Of a stretch of 43,665 nt of DNA, positions 21,471 to 31,259 are shown in pieces. The translations under genes and the position numbers were made by a program. The stretch comes from Verrucomicrobiota bacterium (GTDB lineage Bacteria > Verrucomicrobiota > Verrucomicrobiia > Limisphaerales > UBA8199). Numbering within the stretch: the stretch's first letter is position 1; each line of letters opens with the position of its first letter. Below the pieces are notes generated by a model, which ran no database searches, was not told where the DNA came from, and saw only the letters and a program-made list of their open reading frames with translations. Location: the NCBI GenBank assembly GCA_029974925.1, contig JARKQH010000107.1:1-43665 (forward strand), written 5' to 3'.

Positions 21471-21485
21471 CCCGGGCGGCCCGGG
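21471..21485 (-). terminator. Possible short terminator hairpin downstream of the autotransporter-repeat gene
   Basis: CCCGGG-CGG-CCCGGG with TTTAAG following on the minus strand; a second hairpin CCTGGAG-GGTGGA-CTCCAGG at 21421-21440. Confidence 0.4.
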
Positions 21486-21488
21486 ACC

Positions 21489-24400
21489 TCAGAAGGCCTG
21501 CAAGCGGAAAAATCGTTGCGGCTCGCTCGTGTTGACGGGAACGGTGAAGCTGAAGCCGCCATTGCCATCGAAAACATTCGTGAGCGCGGGAGTCCAGCTT
21601 GCAGCCGGGAGGCCAATGTCTGTCGCCGTCAACACCCGGTATTCTCCGTTGGGAAGGCCGTTGCCGCCGCTGACCGTCAGGTTGCCGTCGGCGACGACGA
21701 CGTTCGTTATGCCCGGCTGGACGCTCGCGACCGTGATCGTGCCCGCCGTGTTCAACGCGCTCAGGTTCCAGCGAAGGCCCGGACCGGGCGTTGCCGGCTG
21801 GACCGCGCTGAAGGCGCCCAGGTAGCTGCCGGCGTTGAAGAGCTTGAAGCTGTCACCGGCCTGATAGGGCGCTCCAAGATTCACGAGGATGAGCGTGCCG
21901 CCATAGGTGATGCTGGCGCCGGCTTGAAGCACATCGTTTGTGCCCAGGGACCGGTCGAGTTCCATGATGTTGGTCCCCTGCAGCACCACGGCGCCGCCGA
22001 CGGTCAACCTGCCAATGGACGTTCCCGGCGTGAGCGTGCCGGCGGCGTTGACTTCGAGGTTGCCGGCAGCCGAGCCGTTGCCCGCAAGCACGCCCCCGGC
22101 GACCGTGATCGTGCCGCCTCCGCTGAGCGTTCCGGCCAGGTTCAGGGTGCCGCTATTGACCAGCGTGTTGCCCGAATACGTGCAGGTCCCGTCCAAGGTA
22201 AGGGTCCGGAGGCCGGCCATGATAATGCCGGAGGGAGCCGATTCGCCCACGTTGTTCAACACCAAATCCGAGCCGATTTGCGGCGTGGTATTCCAGCCCG
22301 GTGTTTTTGGCGAGAAGGCGGCATCGCCGCCGGTCAGCGTGACGCTTTGGAACACGACCGGATGGTCCGGACCGGTGCCATTGAGGTTCACCCCCAGTTC
22401 CTGCCCGCCGCCAATCCTGAGGTTGCCCATGGTGATGGTGCTTCCCGCCGGCGCGGACCCCAAGGGGTCCAGAACCACAAGACCGGTCCCGGCCACTACG
22501 ACGTCATTGCCAAATACCGTGGCGCCAGCCGAATTATTCCGCAGGTTGAGCTCCGAATAGGTTCCGTTCAGTGTATTGTTGGTCAGCACGCCGCCCTGCA
22601 GCACGATTTTCCCCGTGCCGGCCGGGCTGAAGGGGCCGGCCACGCTGGTTTGCAGTTCCCCCTTGACCCGGTTGGAAAGAATGAGGGTGCCGCTGAAAGT
22701 GCTGACCTCGGTGCCGCGCAGCCGGAAGCCGCTGCCGCCATCGGGCGAGGGGTCGTTGAATACGGTGGCGACAATCACCGTACCCGCCCCGTGCCAGGAA
22801 TTGGTGAAGCTGACTTCAATGCCGTCGGTCGGGGTGAGAAGATTCTGGGGGTCGGCGATGTAGAGAGTGGAAGTCGTGGAAGCGGCGGCGGTCACGCTCA
22901 TGGGCGCCGGGTTGAGGGTGACGGTTGTGCCGAGGGTGCCGCCCGCCAGCAGAATTTGATTGGTGTGGGCCGCCCCGAGCACGAGCGTCCCTCCGCTGTT
23001 AACCGTTACGGCGGCGCCAGAGCCGGGCGCATTCAGATGGCCGGTTCGCAGCGTGCCGTTGTTGACCGTCAATCCTCCGCTGAAGCTGTTGGCCCCGCTG
23101 AGGATGAGTGTGTTGGGGCCATTCTGCAGGAGGCTGCCCGGCCCCGAGATGGCGTTGGCCACGGTGGCATTGACCGGTTGATCGAACGCCAGCTCGCCTT
23201 CCACCGAGATGGCTCCCAGGAAGTCGTTGGCGGCGCTGTTGGCGAGGGTCAGCCTGCGGGACCCTTGCTTGGTAATGCCGGTGGATCCGCTGAGCTTGCC
23301 ACTGCCGGTGAAGGTGTAGTCGAGAACGTTGTTGTCCACCGTCAGGCTGCCCGGCGTCAGGGTTTCGGTCACGAGATGGACCGTCGAAGTGAGCGCCGTG
23401 TCATTGAACGTGACGAAATCGCCGGCGTTGTTGTAATTGGTCGGCACACCGCCCGCCAGCCAGTTGAGGGTGGTGGTGTCCCACAGGCCGTTTTGCGCGC
23501 CGGTCCACACGATGGCCTGCGCCGGCGGCGGGCCGTTGGTGACGATCAGGTCAATCGTCAGGGTGGCCAGGTTGTTCGACAGATACCCCTCGAACGGCGG
23601 GCTGCCCGCCGGCAGCGTGCCCAGCCCGATATTGTCGAAGCCCAGGCCGCCAATGGCATTTGCGTACTGGATCACTTGGAACTGGGCCGGATAAGCGCTA
23701 ATCGAGGGAAGCGAGCGGATGTTGATCACGTTGGTGCTGCCGCCGGTGGTCAGCGTTACCACGTTGGCCGGGGCCGATTCCGCCGCCCGCAGTGTCAGGG
23801 TCGCATCGCTCACGTCCAGGAGGTCAATCGGATTGCTGGCGCTGCCAAAGCTGCCACTCACGCTCAGTGATCCATTCGCCACCGTAACGATGCCCGTGGT
23901 CGCCAGCGAGGTGGTCTTGATCATGTCCCCCGCGGTCACGCTTCCGCCCCCCTGAATATTCAGGGTTCCCGTGGCGGAGGTGCCCACCGACGCGGTGCTC
24001 TTGTTGCCCAACGAGAGGGTTCCGACGGTCAGCTCCCCGGCATAACCGACCGTCAGCGTGCCGGTGGCGCGGGAATTGGTCGAGTTGCCCGAACATACCG
24101 CCAGGTTGATGGTTGTGGCATCCACCACTCCCTGGTCGAATTCAAACAGCCCAATCGCGCTGTAACCGCCGGTGTCCGACCCGCTCTGGCTGCGGCTCAT
24201 CTGGCCCAAGGTCAGAGTCGCGAACTTGAGGTCCACCGGATGGCCATTGAACAACACGTTGCCGGTGGTGATCAACGTGGCGGTCCCGCCCGTGTTGCGG
24301 TTGCCGACCGTCATCGTCGTGCGATGCGAATCGGTTCCGCCGGCGCCGCGCATTCTCAAGCCGCCGGAACCGCTTGCGAACTGCAGGGTCGTTGTGGACC

Positions 24401-25109
24401 GGCCCCCGCCCACGTTGAACGTGTTCACGTTAATAATGTTCGTGCCGGCGCCGACGTTGAAGCTCGGGGTGGAGGAGGTGCCGGTGGCGCCGTTGATGTT
24501 GATCGTCCCGGCCGTGATGTGGTTGCTGCCGCTGGCCAGCGTGAGGTTGCCGGAGCTTCGGCTTCCCAACGTCCCAATCGCGATGGTGCCCGCGCTGGCG
24601 TTATAAACAAACGTGGCCAGACCCGAGAGGTCCAGGTTGCCCGGAGCCTGGCTGCCACTGCTGGCGCTGCCGTTGCCGAGCGTCATGTTTCCCGTGGCCA
24701 CAAAGGTGCCCTCGCCCACCAGGGCGGCCGACGTCGTGATGCCCCCCGCGGCAAGACTGCCAACCACCGTCGCTCCGCCGACCGTCAGGGTGGTCCCGGC
24801 CGGAATCTGGGTCACGTGCCAGGCGCTGGAATTGGTGTAGCTCAAGGCGGCTATGGTGGTGTCGGCGCCCACAATGTTGTTGACGGTGAACTGGTCCCCG
24901 ACTGTCGCAGTATCGTTGAAAATCGCGGTATCCCCCGAACCCGGGGGACTCGGATTCCAGTTGGCGGGCGTGGCCCAGAGCGTATCCACCCCGCTGGCCC
25001 CCGTCCAAAGCGTCGTGGCGGCGTGGGCTGCGCCGACCAAGACCCCGGACAGGAGGGTGGCGACCAGGAGGCTCTGGAAGTTCGAGAAGTGAGAGCGATG
25101 GATTTTCAT
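21489..25109 (-). CDS. Secreted autotransporter-associated beta-strand repeat protein
   Basis: Signal peptide MKIHRSHFSNFQSLLVATLLSGVLVGAAHA; repeats such as GSGKLSGSTGITKQGSRRLTLANSAANDFLGAISVEGELAF, LLQNGPNTLILSGANSFSGGLTVNNGTLRTG; C-terminal RFFRLQAF. Confidence 0.9.
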   Translation of the reverse strand: MKIHRSHFSNFQSLLVATLLSGVLVGAAHAATTLWTGASGVDTLWATPANWNPSPPGSGDTAIFNDTATVGDQFTVNNIVGADTTIAALSYTNSSAWHVTQIPAGTTLTVGGATVVGSLAAGGITTSAALVGEGTFVATGNMTLGNGSASSGSQAPGNLDLSGLATFVYNASAGTIAIGTLGSRSSGNLTLASGSNHITAGTININGATGTSSTPSFNVGAGTNIINVNTFNVGGGRSTTTLQFASGSGGLRMRGAGGTDSHRTTMTVGNRNTGGTATLITTGNVLFNGHPVDLKFATLTLGQMSRSQSGSDTGGYSAIGLFEFDQGVVDATTINLAVCSGNSTNSRATGTLTVGYAGELTVGTLSLGNKSTASVGTSATGTLNIQGGGSVTAGDMIKTTSLATTGIVTVANGSLSVSGSFGSASNPIDLLDVSDATLTLRAAESAPANVVTLTTGGSTNVINIRSLPSISAYPAQFQVIQYANAIGGLGFDNIGLGTLPAGSPPFEGYLSNNLATLTIDLIVTNGPPPAQAIVWTGAQNGLWDTTTLNWLAGGVPTNYNNAGDFVTFNDTALTSTVHLVTETLTPGSLTVDNNVLDYTFTGSGKLSGSTGITKQGSRRLTLANSAANDFLGAISVEGELAFDQPVNATVANAISGPGSLLQNGPNTLILSGANSFSGGLTVNNGTLRTGHLNAPGSGAAVTVNSGGTLVLGAAHTNQILLAGGTLGTTVTLNPAPMSVTAAASTTSTLYIADPQNLLTPTDGIEVSFTNSWHGAGTVIVATVFNDPSPDGGSGFRLRGTEVSTFSGTLILSNRVKGELQTSVAGPFSPAGTGKIVLQGGVLTNNTLNGTYSELNLRNNSAGATVFGNDVVVAGTGLVVLDPLGSAPAGSTITMGNLRIGGGQELGVNLNGTGPDHPVVFQSVTLTGGDAAFSPKTPGWNTTPQIGSDLVLNNVGESAPSGIIMAGLRTLTLDGTCTYSGNTLVNSGTLNLAGTLSGGGTITVAGGVLAGNGSAAGNLEVNAAGTLTPGTSIGRLTVGGAVVLQGTNIMELDRSLGTNDVLQAGASITYGGTLILVNLGAPYQAGDSFKLFNAGSYLGAFSAVQPATPGPGLRWNLSALNTAGTITVASVQPGITNVVVADGNLTVSGGNGLPNGEYRVLTATDIGLPAASWTPALTNVFDGNGGFSFTVPVNTSEPQRFFRLQAF

Positions 25110-25390
25110 AACCGGCTGGACCGTAACTGAGTTGCTTTTCTTGTGTACATCCGCCCCGAAACCGGAATGAAAACGGTTTGGGCTGACTTCTCAAATCCTA
25201 AGCGCCGCCAGCCCCGCGTGTCAAGTCAGCAAAAGGCCGGTCCTGAACGAGACGCTCGATCCAGACTTGCCCCCGGCCCCACCTTCGGCGAGGATTTTCC
25301 CCAATGAATACTGGCATCCTTATTGGGAACCCTTGAGCCGCGGGCATCCGCCAACCCCAACCGCCTCCATTTCTCCCGCCCCCGTCCATC

Positions 25391-27022
25391 ATGCGAGCCC
25401 AGGACCAAGCCGCCGCCGAACGACAGGTCGAAACTGCTCCGGCCAACCACCGCTGGCCACCCCAAGTCAAATACATCGTTGGCAACGAAGCCTGCGAGCG
25501 CTTCAGTTATTACGGCATGAAGGGCATTCTCGCCCTTTACATCACCACGGTGCTGCTCAAGACCCAGGACGATGCCACCACCATCATCGCCCTGTTCAGC
25601 GCCCTGAACTACTTCATGCCGCTGGTGGGGGCGTGGGTTTCCGACCGGTTCTGGGGCCGTTACCACACGATTCTCTGGATTTCCCTGTCCTACTGCGCCG
25701 GGCATGCCGTGCTGGCCACCAGCGACTTCGTCCCGACCCTCGAGGGCAAAACCTGGACCCTTTACGCGGGCCTGGCTCTCATCGCCTTCGGGTCCGGCGG
25801 CATCAAGCCCTGCGTGTCGGCTTTCATGGGCGACCAGTTCAGGCCCGATCAGCGGCACCTCCTGCAGAAAGCCTACGCCGCTTTTTATTGGTCCATCAAC
25901 CTGGGCTCCTTCTTCTCGTTTCTGATCATCCCAGCCATTCGCAAGCAATTCGGCTATAGCTGGGCGTTCGGCGTGCCGGGCATCTTCATGGCCATTGCCA
26001 CCCTGATTTTCTGGCTGGGCACCAAATATTACGTGCGCATCCCGCCCGCCCGCGTCACCAAGACCGCAGGCTTTCTCCGGGTGTTTCTCTCCGCCCACGC
26101 CGCGCAGGGCGGCCCCCGCCTCGGCTCGTGGCTCAATCTGCTGACGGCCATCGGCATCCCCCTTTTTGCCATGGCGGCCCTGGCTTTCGTGGCCTTCAGC
26201 CGTTCAAAAGCGCCGTGGCTGGCCTGGCTGAACTGGACCGCGCTTGGCGCCATCGCCGTTTGGTATGTCTTGATCCTGGTCTTGAGCCTGTCCCGCCGGA
26301 TGGAAATGCCCGAGGGCTTCTGGCTGAGCGTGCAGAACCGGTTCAGCGACACGGAAATTGCCGCCGCCCGCTCCGTCAGCCCCATCTTGTTCGTCTTCGC
26401 CCTGATCCCGGTGTTTTGGGCGCTGTTCGACCAGACCTTTTCCACCTGGGTCCTCCAGGGCGCGAAAATGGTTCCCTATCGCCTGGGGCGGTGGACGATT
26501 GGGCCGGAAGAGATGCTTTCGGCCAATCCGTTGTTCGTCATGCTGCTGATCCCGGTGATGACCTGGGGGCTGTATCCGCTGCTCGGGCGCCTGGCCACGC
26601 CGCTGCGGCGCATGGCCGCCGGCATGTTCCTGGCCGCCCTCTCCTACGTGGTGGTGGCGATGCTTCAATCCCGCATCGAAGCCGGCGCCCAGCTCTCCAT
26701 TCTGTGGCAAATCCTGCCCTACATCATCCTGACCATCGCCGAGGTGCTCGTTTCAACCACCGGGCTCGAGTTCGCCTTCCGGGAAGCGGCGCCCCAGATG
26801 AAAAGCACCATCATGGGCTTCTGGAATCTCACGATCACCATGGGCAACCTCATGGTCGTTGGTTTTACCCGCGCGCTCGCCGGGGAAGGAGCGCACGACG
26901 CTTCGGTCAGCAGTTCCCGTTTTCTGATGTATGCCGCGCTGACGTTCGCCGTGGCCATCCTCTTCAGCCTCGTCGCGGCGTTCTACCGCTACCGCGACAC
27001 CGCCGCCGCCCAAGGCAAGTAA
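25391..27022 (+). CDS. POT/PTR2 family proton-dependent oligopeptide transporter
   Basis: NEACERFSYYGMKGILALYIT (ExxERFxYY), GAWVSDRFWGRYHTI, FYWSINLGSFFSF, IAEVLVSTTGLEFAFREAAPQMKSTIMGFWNL. Confidence 0.95.
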   Translation: MRAQDQAAAERQVETAPANHRWPPQVKYIVGNEACERFSYYGMKGILALYITTVLLKTQDDATTIIALFSALNYFMPLVGAWVSDRFWGRYHTILWISLSYCAGHAVLATSDFVPTLEGKTWTLYAGLALIAFGSGGIKPCVSAFMGDQFRPDQRHLLQKAYAAFYWSINLGSFFSFLIIPAIRKQFGYSWAFGVPGIFMAIATLIFWLGTKYYVRIPPARVTKTAGFLRVFLSAHAAQGGPRLGSWLNLLTAIGIPLFAMAALAFVAFSRSKAPWLAWLNWTALGAIAVWYVLILVLSLSRRMEMPEGFWLSVQNRFSDTEIAAARSVSPILFVFALIPVFWALFDQTFSTWVLQGAKMVPYRLGRWTIGPEEMLSANPLFVMLLIPVMTWGLYPLLGRLATPLRRMAAGMFLAALSYVVVAMLQSRIEAGAQLSILWQILPYIILTIAEVLVSTTGLEFAFREAAPQMKSTIMGFWNLTITMGNLMVVGFTRALAGEGAHDASVSSSRFLMYAALTFAVAILFSLVAAFYRYRDTAAAQGK

Positions 27023-27062
27023 CGACCGCAAACTCCGGGCTTCGAACGCCGGCGCTCGGAAC

Positions 27063-27084
27063 CCGGGCGCCGCGCCGCGCCCGG
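27063..27084. terminator. Candidate bidirectional terminator hairpin between convergent genes
   Basis: CCGGGCGC-CGCGCC-GCGCCCGG, 8-bp stem, no clear U tract; located in the 66-nt gap between the POT gene and korB. Confidence 0.35.
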
Positions 27085-27088
27085 CGGC

Positions 27089-28045
27089 TTACTGCATCTT
27101 CTCGAAGGTTTTCTGCAGAATCTGCCAGTCTTTCAACCCCTTGAGCTTTTCCCGGGCGGCCGCAATCAATTCCGCTTCGCGCGCGCCCTTGGTTGGGCGC
27201 TGGACCTGGTAAAAGATGCCGAAATAGCCGGGGAACGGCTCGTCGGCGAGCTTGTAGGCGGCCACCTCGTTGGTGACATCGTGCGTCGCCGGCACGGTGT
27301 TGAACACGCCGCCCTTGCGCGGGTTGGCGGCATCGAAGGCGCCCTCGTAGAACTCGACGCACTCGCTGAGACATTCAATGAAACTGAAGCCGTCATGGTC
27401 CATCGCCGCTTCCATCATTTGCATGACGTGGTTCGGATTCGAATGGGTGGTGCGCGCCACAAAGGTCGCCCCCGCCGCCAGCGCCTGTTTCACCGGATTG
27501 ATCGGGTAATCCACCGCGCCCCACACGTCGGTCTTGCTCTTGAAACCCAAAGGCGAGGTGGGAGAGGTCTGCTTCTTGGTCAACCCGTACACCCAATTGT
27601 CCATCGCCACGCACGTCAGTTTGATGTTCTTGCGCGCGGTGTGGGTGAAATGGTTTCCGCCGATGGAAAAGAGGTCGCCGTCCCCCCCGAACACAAACAC
27701 ATGCAGGTCCGGCCGTGACAGGGCCACGCCACTGGCGAAGGCCAGCGAGCGGCCATGAATGTAGTGCGCGCCGTAACTCTGCACGAAGTAAGGAAACCGG
27801 CTCGAGCAGCCGATGCCGGAAATGGTGGTGATCTTTTCCTGCCAGAGGCGGCGTTTCTCGATCAGCTTGAAGTACAACGCGAGCACCGAAAAATCACCGC
27901 AACCGGGGCACCAGGTCGGATGGTCCGCCGCCAGCTCCTTCTTGGTGAGCGGCTTCCGCTCCGGGGCGGCGGGCACCGTCCGGGAGGCATCGGGTGAAAG
28001 AACCGGGGGTTTGTCCATGGGAGTATCAACAACAGTGGCGCTCAT
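27089..28045 (-). CDS. korB: 2-oxoacid:ferredoxin oxidoreductase subunit beta
   Basis: HPTWCPGCGDFSVLAL, GIGCSSRFPYFVQSYGAHYIHGRSLAFASG, FGGDGDLFSIGGNHFTHTARKN; directly follows the alpha subunit. Confidence 0.93.
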   Translation of the reverse strand: MSATVVDTPMDKPPVLSPDASRTVPAAPERKPLTKKELAADHPTWCPGCGDFSVLALYFKLIEKRRLWQEKITTISGIGCSSRFPYFVQSYGAHYIHGRSLAFASGVALSRPDLHVFVFGGDGDLFSIGGNHFTHTARKNIKLTCVAMDNWVYGLTKKQTSPTSPLGFKSKTDVWGAVDYPINPVKQALAAGATFVARTTHSNPNHVMQMMEAAMDHDGFSFIECLSECVEFYEGAFDAANPRKGGVFNTVPATHDVTNEVAAYKLADEPFPGYFGIFYQVQRPTKGAREAELIAAAREKLKGLKDWQILQKTFEKMQ

Positions 28046-28074
28046 AAGGGTAAAGGTTTGCGAAGGGCTCAAGG

Positions 28075-29913
28075 TCAGGATGCATGAACCGGTTGCTCTG
28101 GAGCGGGCCCGGCGGCCAGCACCGCCCGCGCGCGCTCGAGAATCTCCTTGACCTTCCAGGTCAGGCCGTCGGTCTTGTTGATGCCGGCGATTCGCGAATC
28201 GCAAAAGCGGGCCCGCAACAGCCCGGCCAACTGGCCGTAGCCGTACAGTCCTTCGTCATTCATCTCGACCACGCGAATGCTGCCGAACCCGGCAAAAATC
28301 TCTTCCAGCCCGGGTGGCAAGGGATACAGATGCTTCAAATGCAGCGACGAAATGCTTTCGCCGGCCGCCCGCGCCCGGTCCACCGCCTCCTGGATGGGAC
28401 CGCGGGTCGAGCCCCAGCCCACCAACAGCAGCCGCCCTTCCGGCGGGCCATAGACTTTCGGCACTGGCAGCGTTCGCGCCAGGGCTTGGAGCTTCCGCCG
28501 GCGCTTGGCTGTCATTTCCATGTGCAGCCGCGGCGATCCGGTCGGATGCCCCATTTCGTCGTGCTCCAATCCGCCCGCCACGGGGTAACGCCCGTTGAGA
28601 ATCCGCGTGCCCGGCACCACCCGCGGGGTGACGCCGTCGGGGGACGACAGATCATAAGGCTTGTATTCCGCCACGGGCGTGAAGTCCGGGCTGATGTCCT
28701 GGCAGACCTTTTCGAGGTCGGGCGTCGGGAAGGCTTCAATCCGGGTGGCAATGGCCTGGTCGCTGAGGATGAACACCGGCACATTGTACTTCCGCGCGAT
28801 GTTCACCGCTTCGATCGCCGTGTAAAAACAATCCTCGACGTCCGCCGGCGCCAGCACCACTCGAGGAGCATCCCCATGACTGCCGTAGCACGCCAGGTTC
28901 AGGTCCGACTGCTCCACCTGGGTCGGCAGACCGGTCGAAGGGCCCCCCCGCTGGATATTGATGACCACCAGCGGCACCTCGGACATCACCGCCCAGCCCA
29001 AGGATTCCATCTTAAGCGAAATCCCCGGCCCGCTGGAACCGGTCACCGCCACCCGCCCCGCGAAACTCGCCCCGTTCGCCATCGAAATCGCCGCAATCTC
29101 ATCCTCGCATTGCACGAAAGTCCCCCCGTACTTCGGCAGCTCCCGGCGCAGAATCTCCATCACGTCGGACCAGGGCGTGATCGGATACGCCGCCCCAAAC
29201 CGCACGCCGGCGGCGATGACACCATAAGCCAGCGCCTCATTGCCATTCATCACCACCTGGCGCCCGGAACGGTGCCGCGCTTCGGCAAACCGGTAGGTCT
29301 CCGTCCAGGCGCCCACCGTGTACCCGTAACCCGCGTGAAACGCCGCCATCGCGTTCTTGAGGACGCTCTCATCCTTGCCCTTGAACCGTTCGGTGATCAG
29401 CTCCTCCAGCTTCGGCACGTCGAGGTCAAACATCCGCGCCAGCAACCCCAGGGCGAAGACGTTCTTGCCCTTGTCCTTGGCCGTGCCTCCAATCGCCTCG
29501 ATGGTCAGGGTCGAAATCGGGATCCCCACATGCCGGTACCGGCCCTGCATCTCCGGATTCGGCTGGACATGATCCGTGTCGTAAAGCACCAGCCCCCCGG
29601 GACGCAGCGACGCCAGGTGCCCGTCATACGAATGCTGGTAAAACGCCAGCAGCACATCCGCCTCGTCCCCCGCGCTGAGCACCTCGCCCGACCCGATGCG
29701 AACCTGGAAAATGGAGGGTCCGCCCGAAATGGTCGAAGGAATCGTCATGAAGGTCATGACCTCCTGCTCGGTGCGGCCGGCCAGCCGCGCCAGAAATCCG
29801 CCAATGGCCTGAATGCCATCCTGCGAATTGCCGGCGATCCGGATGACCGCCTCGTTGATCGTGCTGACCCTGGGAGCGCCGCCTGCGGCGGCGGCAGCTT
29901 CGGTCGTGTTCAT
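28075..29913 (-). CDS. korA: 2-oxoacid:ferredoxin oxidoreductase subunit alpha (fused gamma-alpha)
   Basis: Gamma-like N-terminus (IAGNSQDGIQAIGGFLARLAGRTEQEV), NGNEALAYGVIAAGVRFGAAYPITPWSDVME, VTGSSGPGISLKMESLGWAVMSEVPLVVINIQRGGPSTGLPTQVEQSDL. Confidence 0.93.
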   Translation of the reverse strand: MNTTEAAAAAGGAPRVSTINEAVIRIAGNSQDGIQAIGGFLARLAGRTEQEVMTFMTIPSTISGGPSIFQVRIGSGEVLSAGDEADVLLAFYQHSYDGHLASLRPGGLVLYDTDHVQPNPEMQGRYRHVGIPISTLTIEAIGGTAKDKGKNVFALGLLARMFDLDVPKLEELITERFKGKDESVLKNAMAAFHAGYGYTVGAWTETYRFAEARHRSGRQVVMNGNEALAYGVIAAGVRFGAAYPITPWSDVMEILRRELPKYGGTFVQCEDEIAAISMANGASFAGRVAVTGSSGPGISLKMESLGWAVMSEVPLVVINIQRGGPSTGLPTQVEQSDLNLACYGSHGDAPRVVLAPADVEDCFYTAIEAVNIARKYNVPVFILSDQAIATRIEAFPTPDLEKVCQDISPDFTPVAEYKPYDLSSPDGVTPRVVPGTRILNGRYPVAGGLEHDEMGHPTGSPRLHMEMTAKRRRKLQALARTLPVPKVYGPPEGRLLLVGWGSTRGPIQEAVDRARAAGESISSLHLKHLYPLPPGLEEIFAGFGSIRVVEMNDEGLYGYGQLAGLLRARFCDSRIAGINKTDGLTWKVKEILERARAVLAAGPAPEQPVHAS

Positions 29914-29990
29914 GCCATGCATTCTGGATTGCTGTTCTGGTGTCGCGCCCGACTGCGTCCGCAATCAGCGCCATTTAATATCTAAATAAA

Positions 29991-30018
29991 ATTCTATCAT
30001 TCTGACCCGAAGTGTCAA
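29991..30018 (-). promoter_or_regulatory. Candidate sigma70-type promoter of korAB
   Basis: Minus strand TTGACA (30018-30013), 16-nt spacer, TAGAAT (29996-29991), in an AT-rich island. Confidence 0.6.
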
Positions 30019-30075
30019 TGGATTATAAACCGTTTTATCAGCTTGACCGACAAGACCTTGCGTCAGAGTTGCTAA

Positions 30076-30093
30076 TTGTCATCAGACTGACAA
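30076..30093. promoter_or_regulatory. Palindromic operator-like site TTGTCA-N6-TGACAA upstream of korAB
   Basis: TTGTCATCAGACTGACAA, perfect 6-bp half sites; a longer inverted repeat AATATCTAA (29977-29985) / TTAGATATT (30104-30112) brackets the region. Confidence 0.5.
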
Positions 30094-30148
30094 AAAATGT
30101 TAATTAGATATTTGAATCATCCTGCCTTTTCCACTTCATGGCCGTTGC

Positions 30149-30928
30149 TCAAGCCCCGCCCGCCCCGAGATAGTATCGCAACGCCTCGGCCACCCCCGCG
30201 CCCTGCGATGCCTGGCTCACGTATCCCCCTTGTTCCAGCACGGCGGCCCGGACGGGTGGGACCGCGTTGGCCGGCGCCGCCAGGCAGGCTGCATACGCGC
30301 GCGACAGCATCGGCAGATCGTTCAGATGATCGCCGGCCGCGAAGACTGCTTCCCGCGACAGCCCGAGCCGCCGCGTGATTTCCGCCAGGGCCGTGCCCTT
30401 GTTGTAGGCGCGGTGACTGAACCGGGCGTAAACGTCGTTGCGCACGACGGTGAGGTCGGGCACGCGCCGGCAGTAATGCTCGAGGTGGTCCAGGATGAGG
30501 TCCATGTCGCCGTTGGTGCTGGTGATCAGGCAGAGGGGCGAATAAGCGTCCTCATAAATCCGCGCGTGGAAGCGGGCATTGATCCAGGCCACCATCGCCG
30601 GCACGTCGGGCCGGATGCGCGCGAACAGCTCGGCGTGGGCGCGGTGGCACGCCTCGTTCCACTCCGGCAGCGGCACGTATTGGGAATCCCGGTGCTGATA
30701 CACTTCCCGCTCGACCAGAACCAGGTAGTCGGGCTCCACCTCGATGCCGGCGCGCCCCAGCGCTTCCATCAGGCTCGACATGTCCCGGCCGGTGTTGATG
30801 ATCCACCGCGCCCCCTCGGCCTGCAGCCGCGCAATCTGTTCCTGCAATTCGCTCGGGATGGGCGGGTGCTCAAATTCCGTGAAGAGTGTCCCATCGAAAT
30901 CCGTTGAAAGTAACTTGATCCGGGTCAT
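30149..30928 (-). CDS. HAD-superfamily hydrolase, Cof-like subfamily
   Basis: LLSTDFDGTLF (DxDGT), IINTGRDMSSL, KGTALAEITRRLGLSREAVFAAGDHLNDLPML. Confidence 0.9.
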   Translation of the reverse strand: MTRIKLLSTDFDGTLFTEFEHPPIPSELQEQIARLQAEGARWIINTGRDMSSLMEALGRAGIEVEPDYLVLVEREVYQHRDSQYVPLPEWNEACHRAHAELFARIRPDVPAMVAWINARFHARIYEDAYSPLCLITSTNGDMDLILDHLEHYCRRVPDLTVVRNDVYARFSHRAYNKGTALAEITRRLGLSREAVFAAGDHLNDLPMLSRAYAACLAAPANAVPPVRAAVLEQGGYVSQASQGAGVAEALRYYLGAGGA

Positions 30929-30980
30929 GATGCTGTTCTTGCCTCCTGACAGATTGGTGGGATACTGGGAATTGTCAAAA

Positions 30981-31259
30981 ATGAAAACCGCTTACGAATT
31001 GGCGATGGAGCGCCTGGCGCGGAGTTCGCCCTCCATCAAGCTGTCCGCGCGGCAAAAGCAGGCCCTGGCGGAACTGGACGCCCGGTACGCCGCCAAAATC
31101 GCCGAACGCGAGCTTTTGCTCAAAGGCGAAATGGCCAAGGCCGCCGAGCAGGGCGACTTCGAAGCTCTCGAACAGCTCGAAAAACAACTGGTTAGCGACC
31201 GCAAATCCCTGCAGGCCGAGCTGGAGGAAAAGAAAGAGCAGATTCGACAGGGCAAGTGA
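30981..31259 (+). CDS. Small charged, probably coiled-coil hypothetical protein (92 aa)
   Basis: MKTAYELAMERLARSSPSIKLSARQKQALAELDARYAAKIAERELLLKGEMAKAAEQGDFEALEQLEKQLVSDRKSLQAELEEKKEQIRQGK; internal ATG of ORF 30744-31259. Confidence 0.75.
   Translation: MKTAYELAMERLARSSPSIKLSARQKQALAELDARYAAKIAERELLLKGEMAKAAEQGDFEALEQLEKQLVSDRKSLQAELEEKKEQIRQGK

Noticed and set aside
21429-23870. 813-aa plus-strand ORF
   Set aside because: Antisense to the 1206-aa beta-strand repeat gene, which has a signal peptide and recognisable repeats; the long ORF is a GC-driven shadow frame with no family features.
21489-25109. Repetitive sequence as a possible CRISPR array
   Set aside because: Repeats are degenerate protein-level beta-strand repeats, not identical short repeats with uniform spacers.
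28084-29985. 633-aa plus-strand ORF
   Set aside because: Shadow ORF opposite korA; no conserved motifs.
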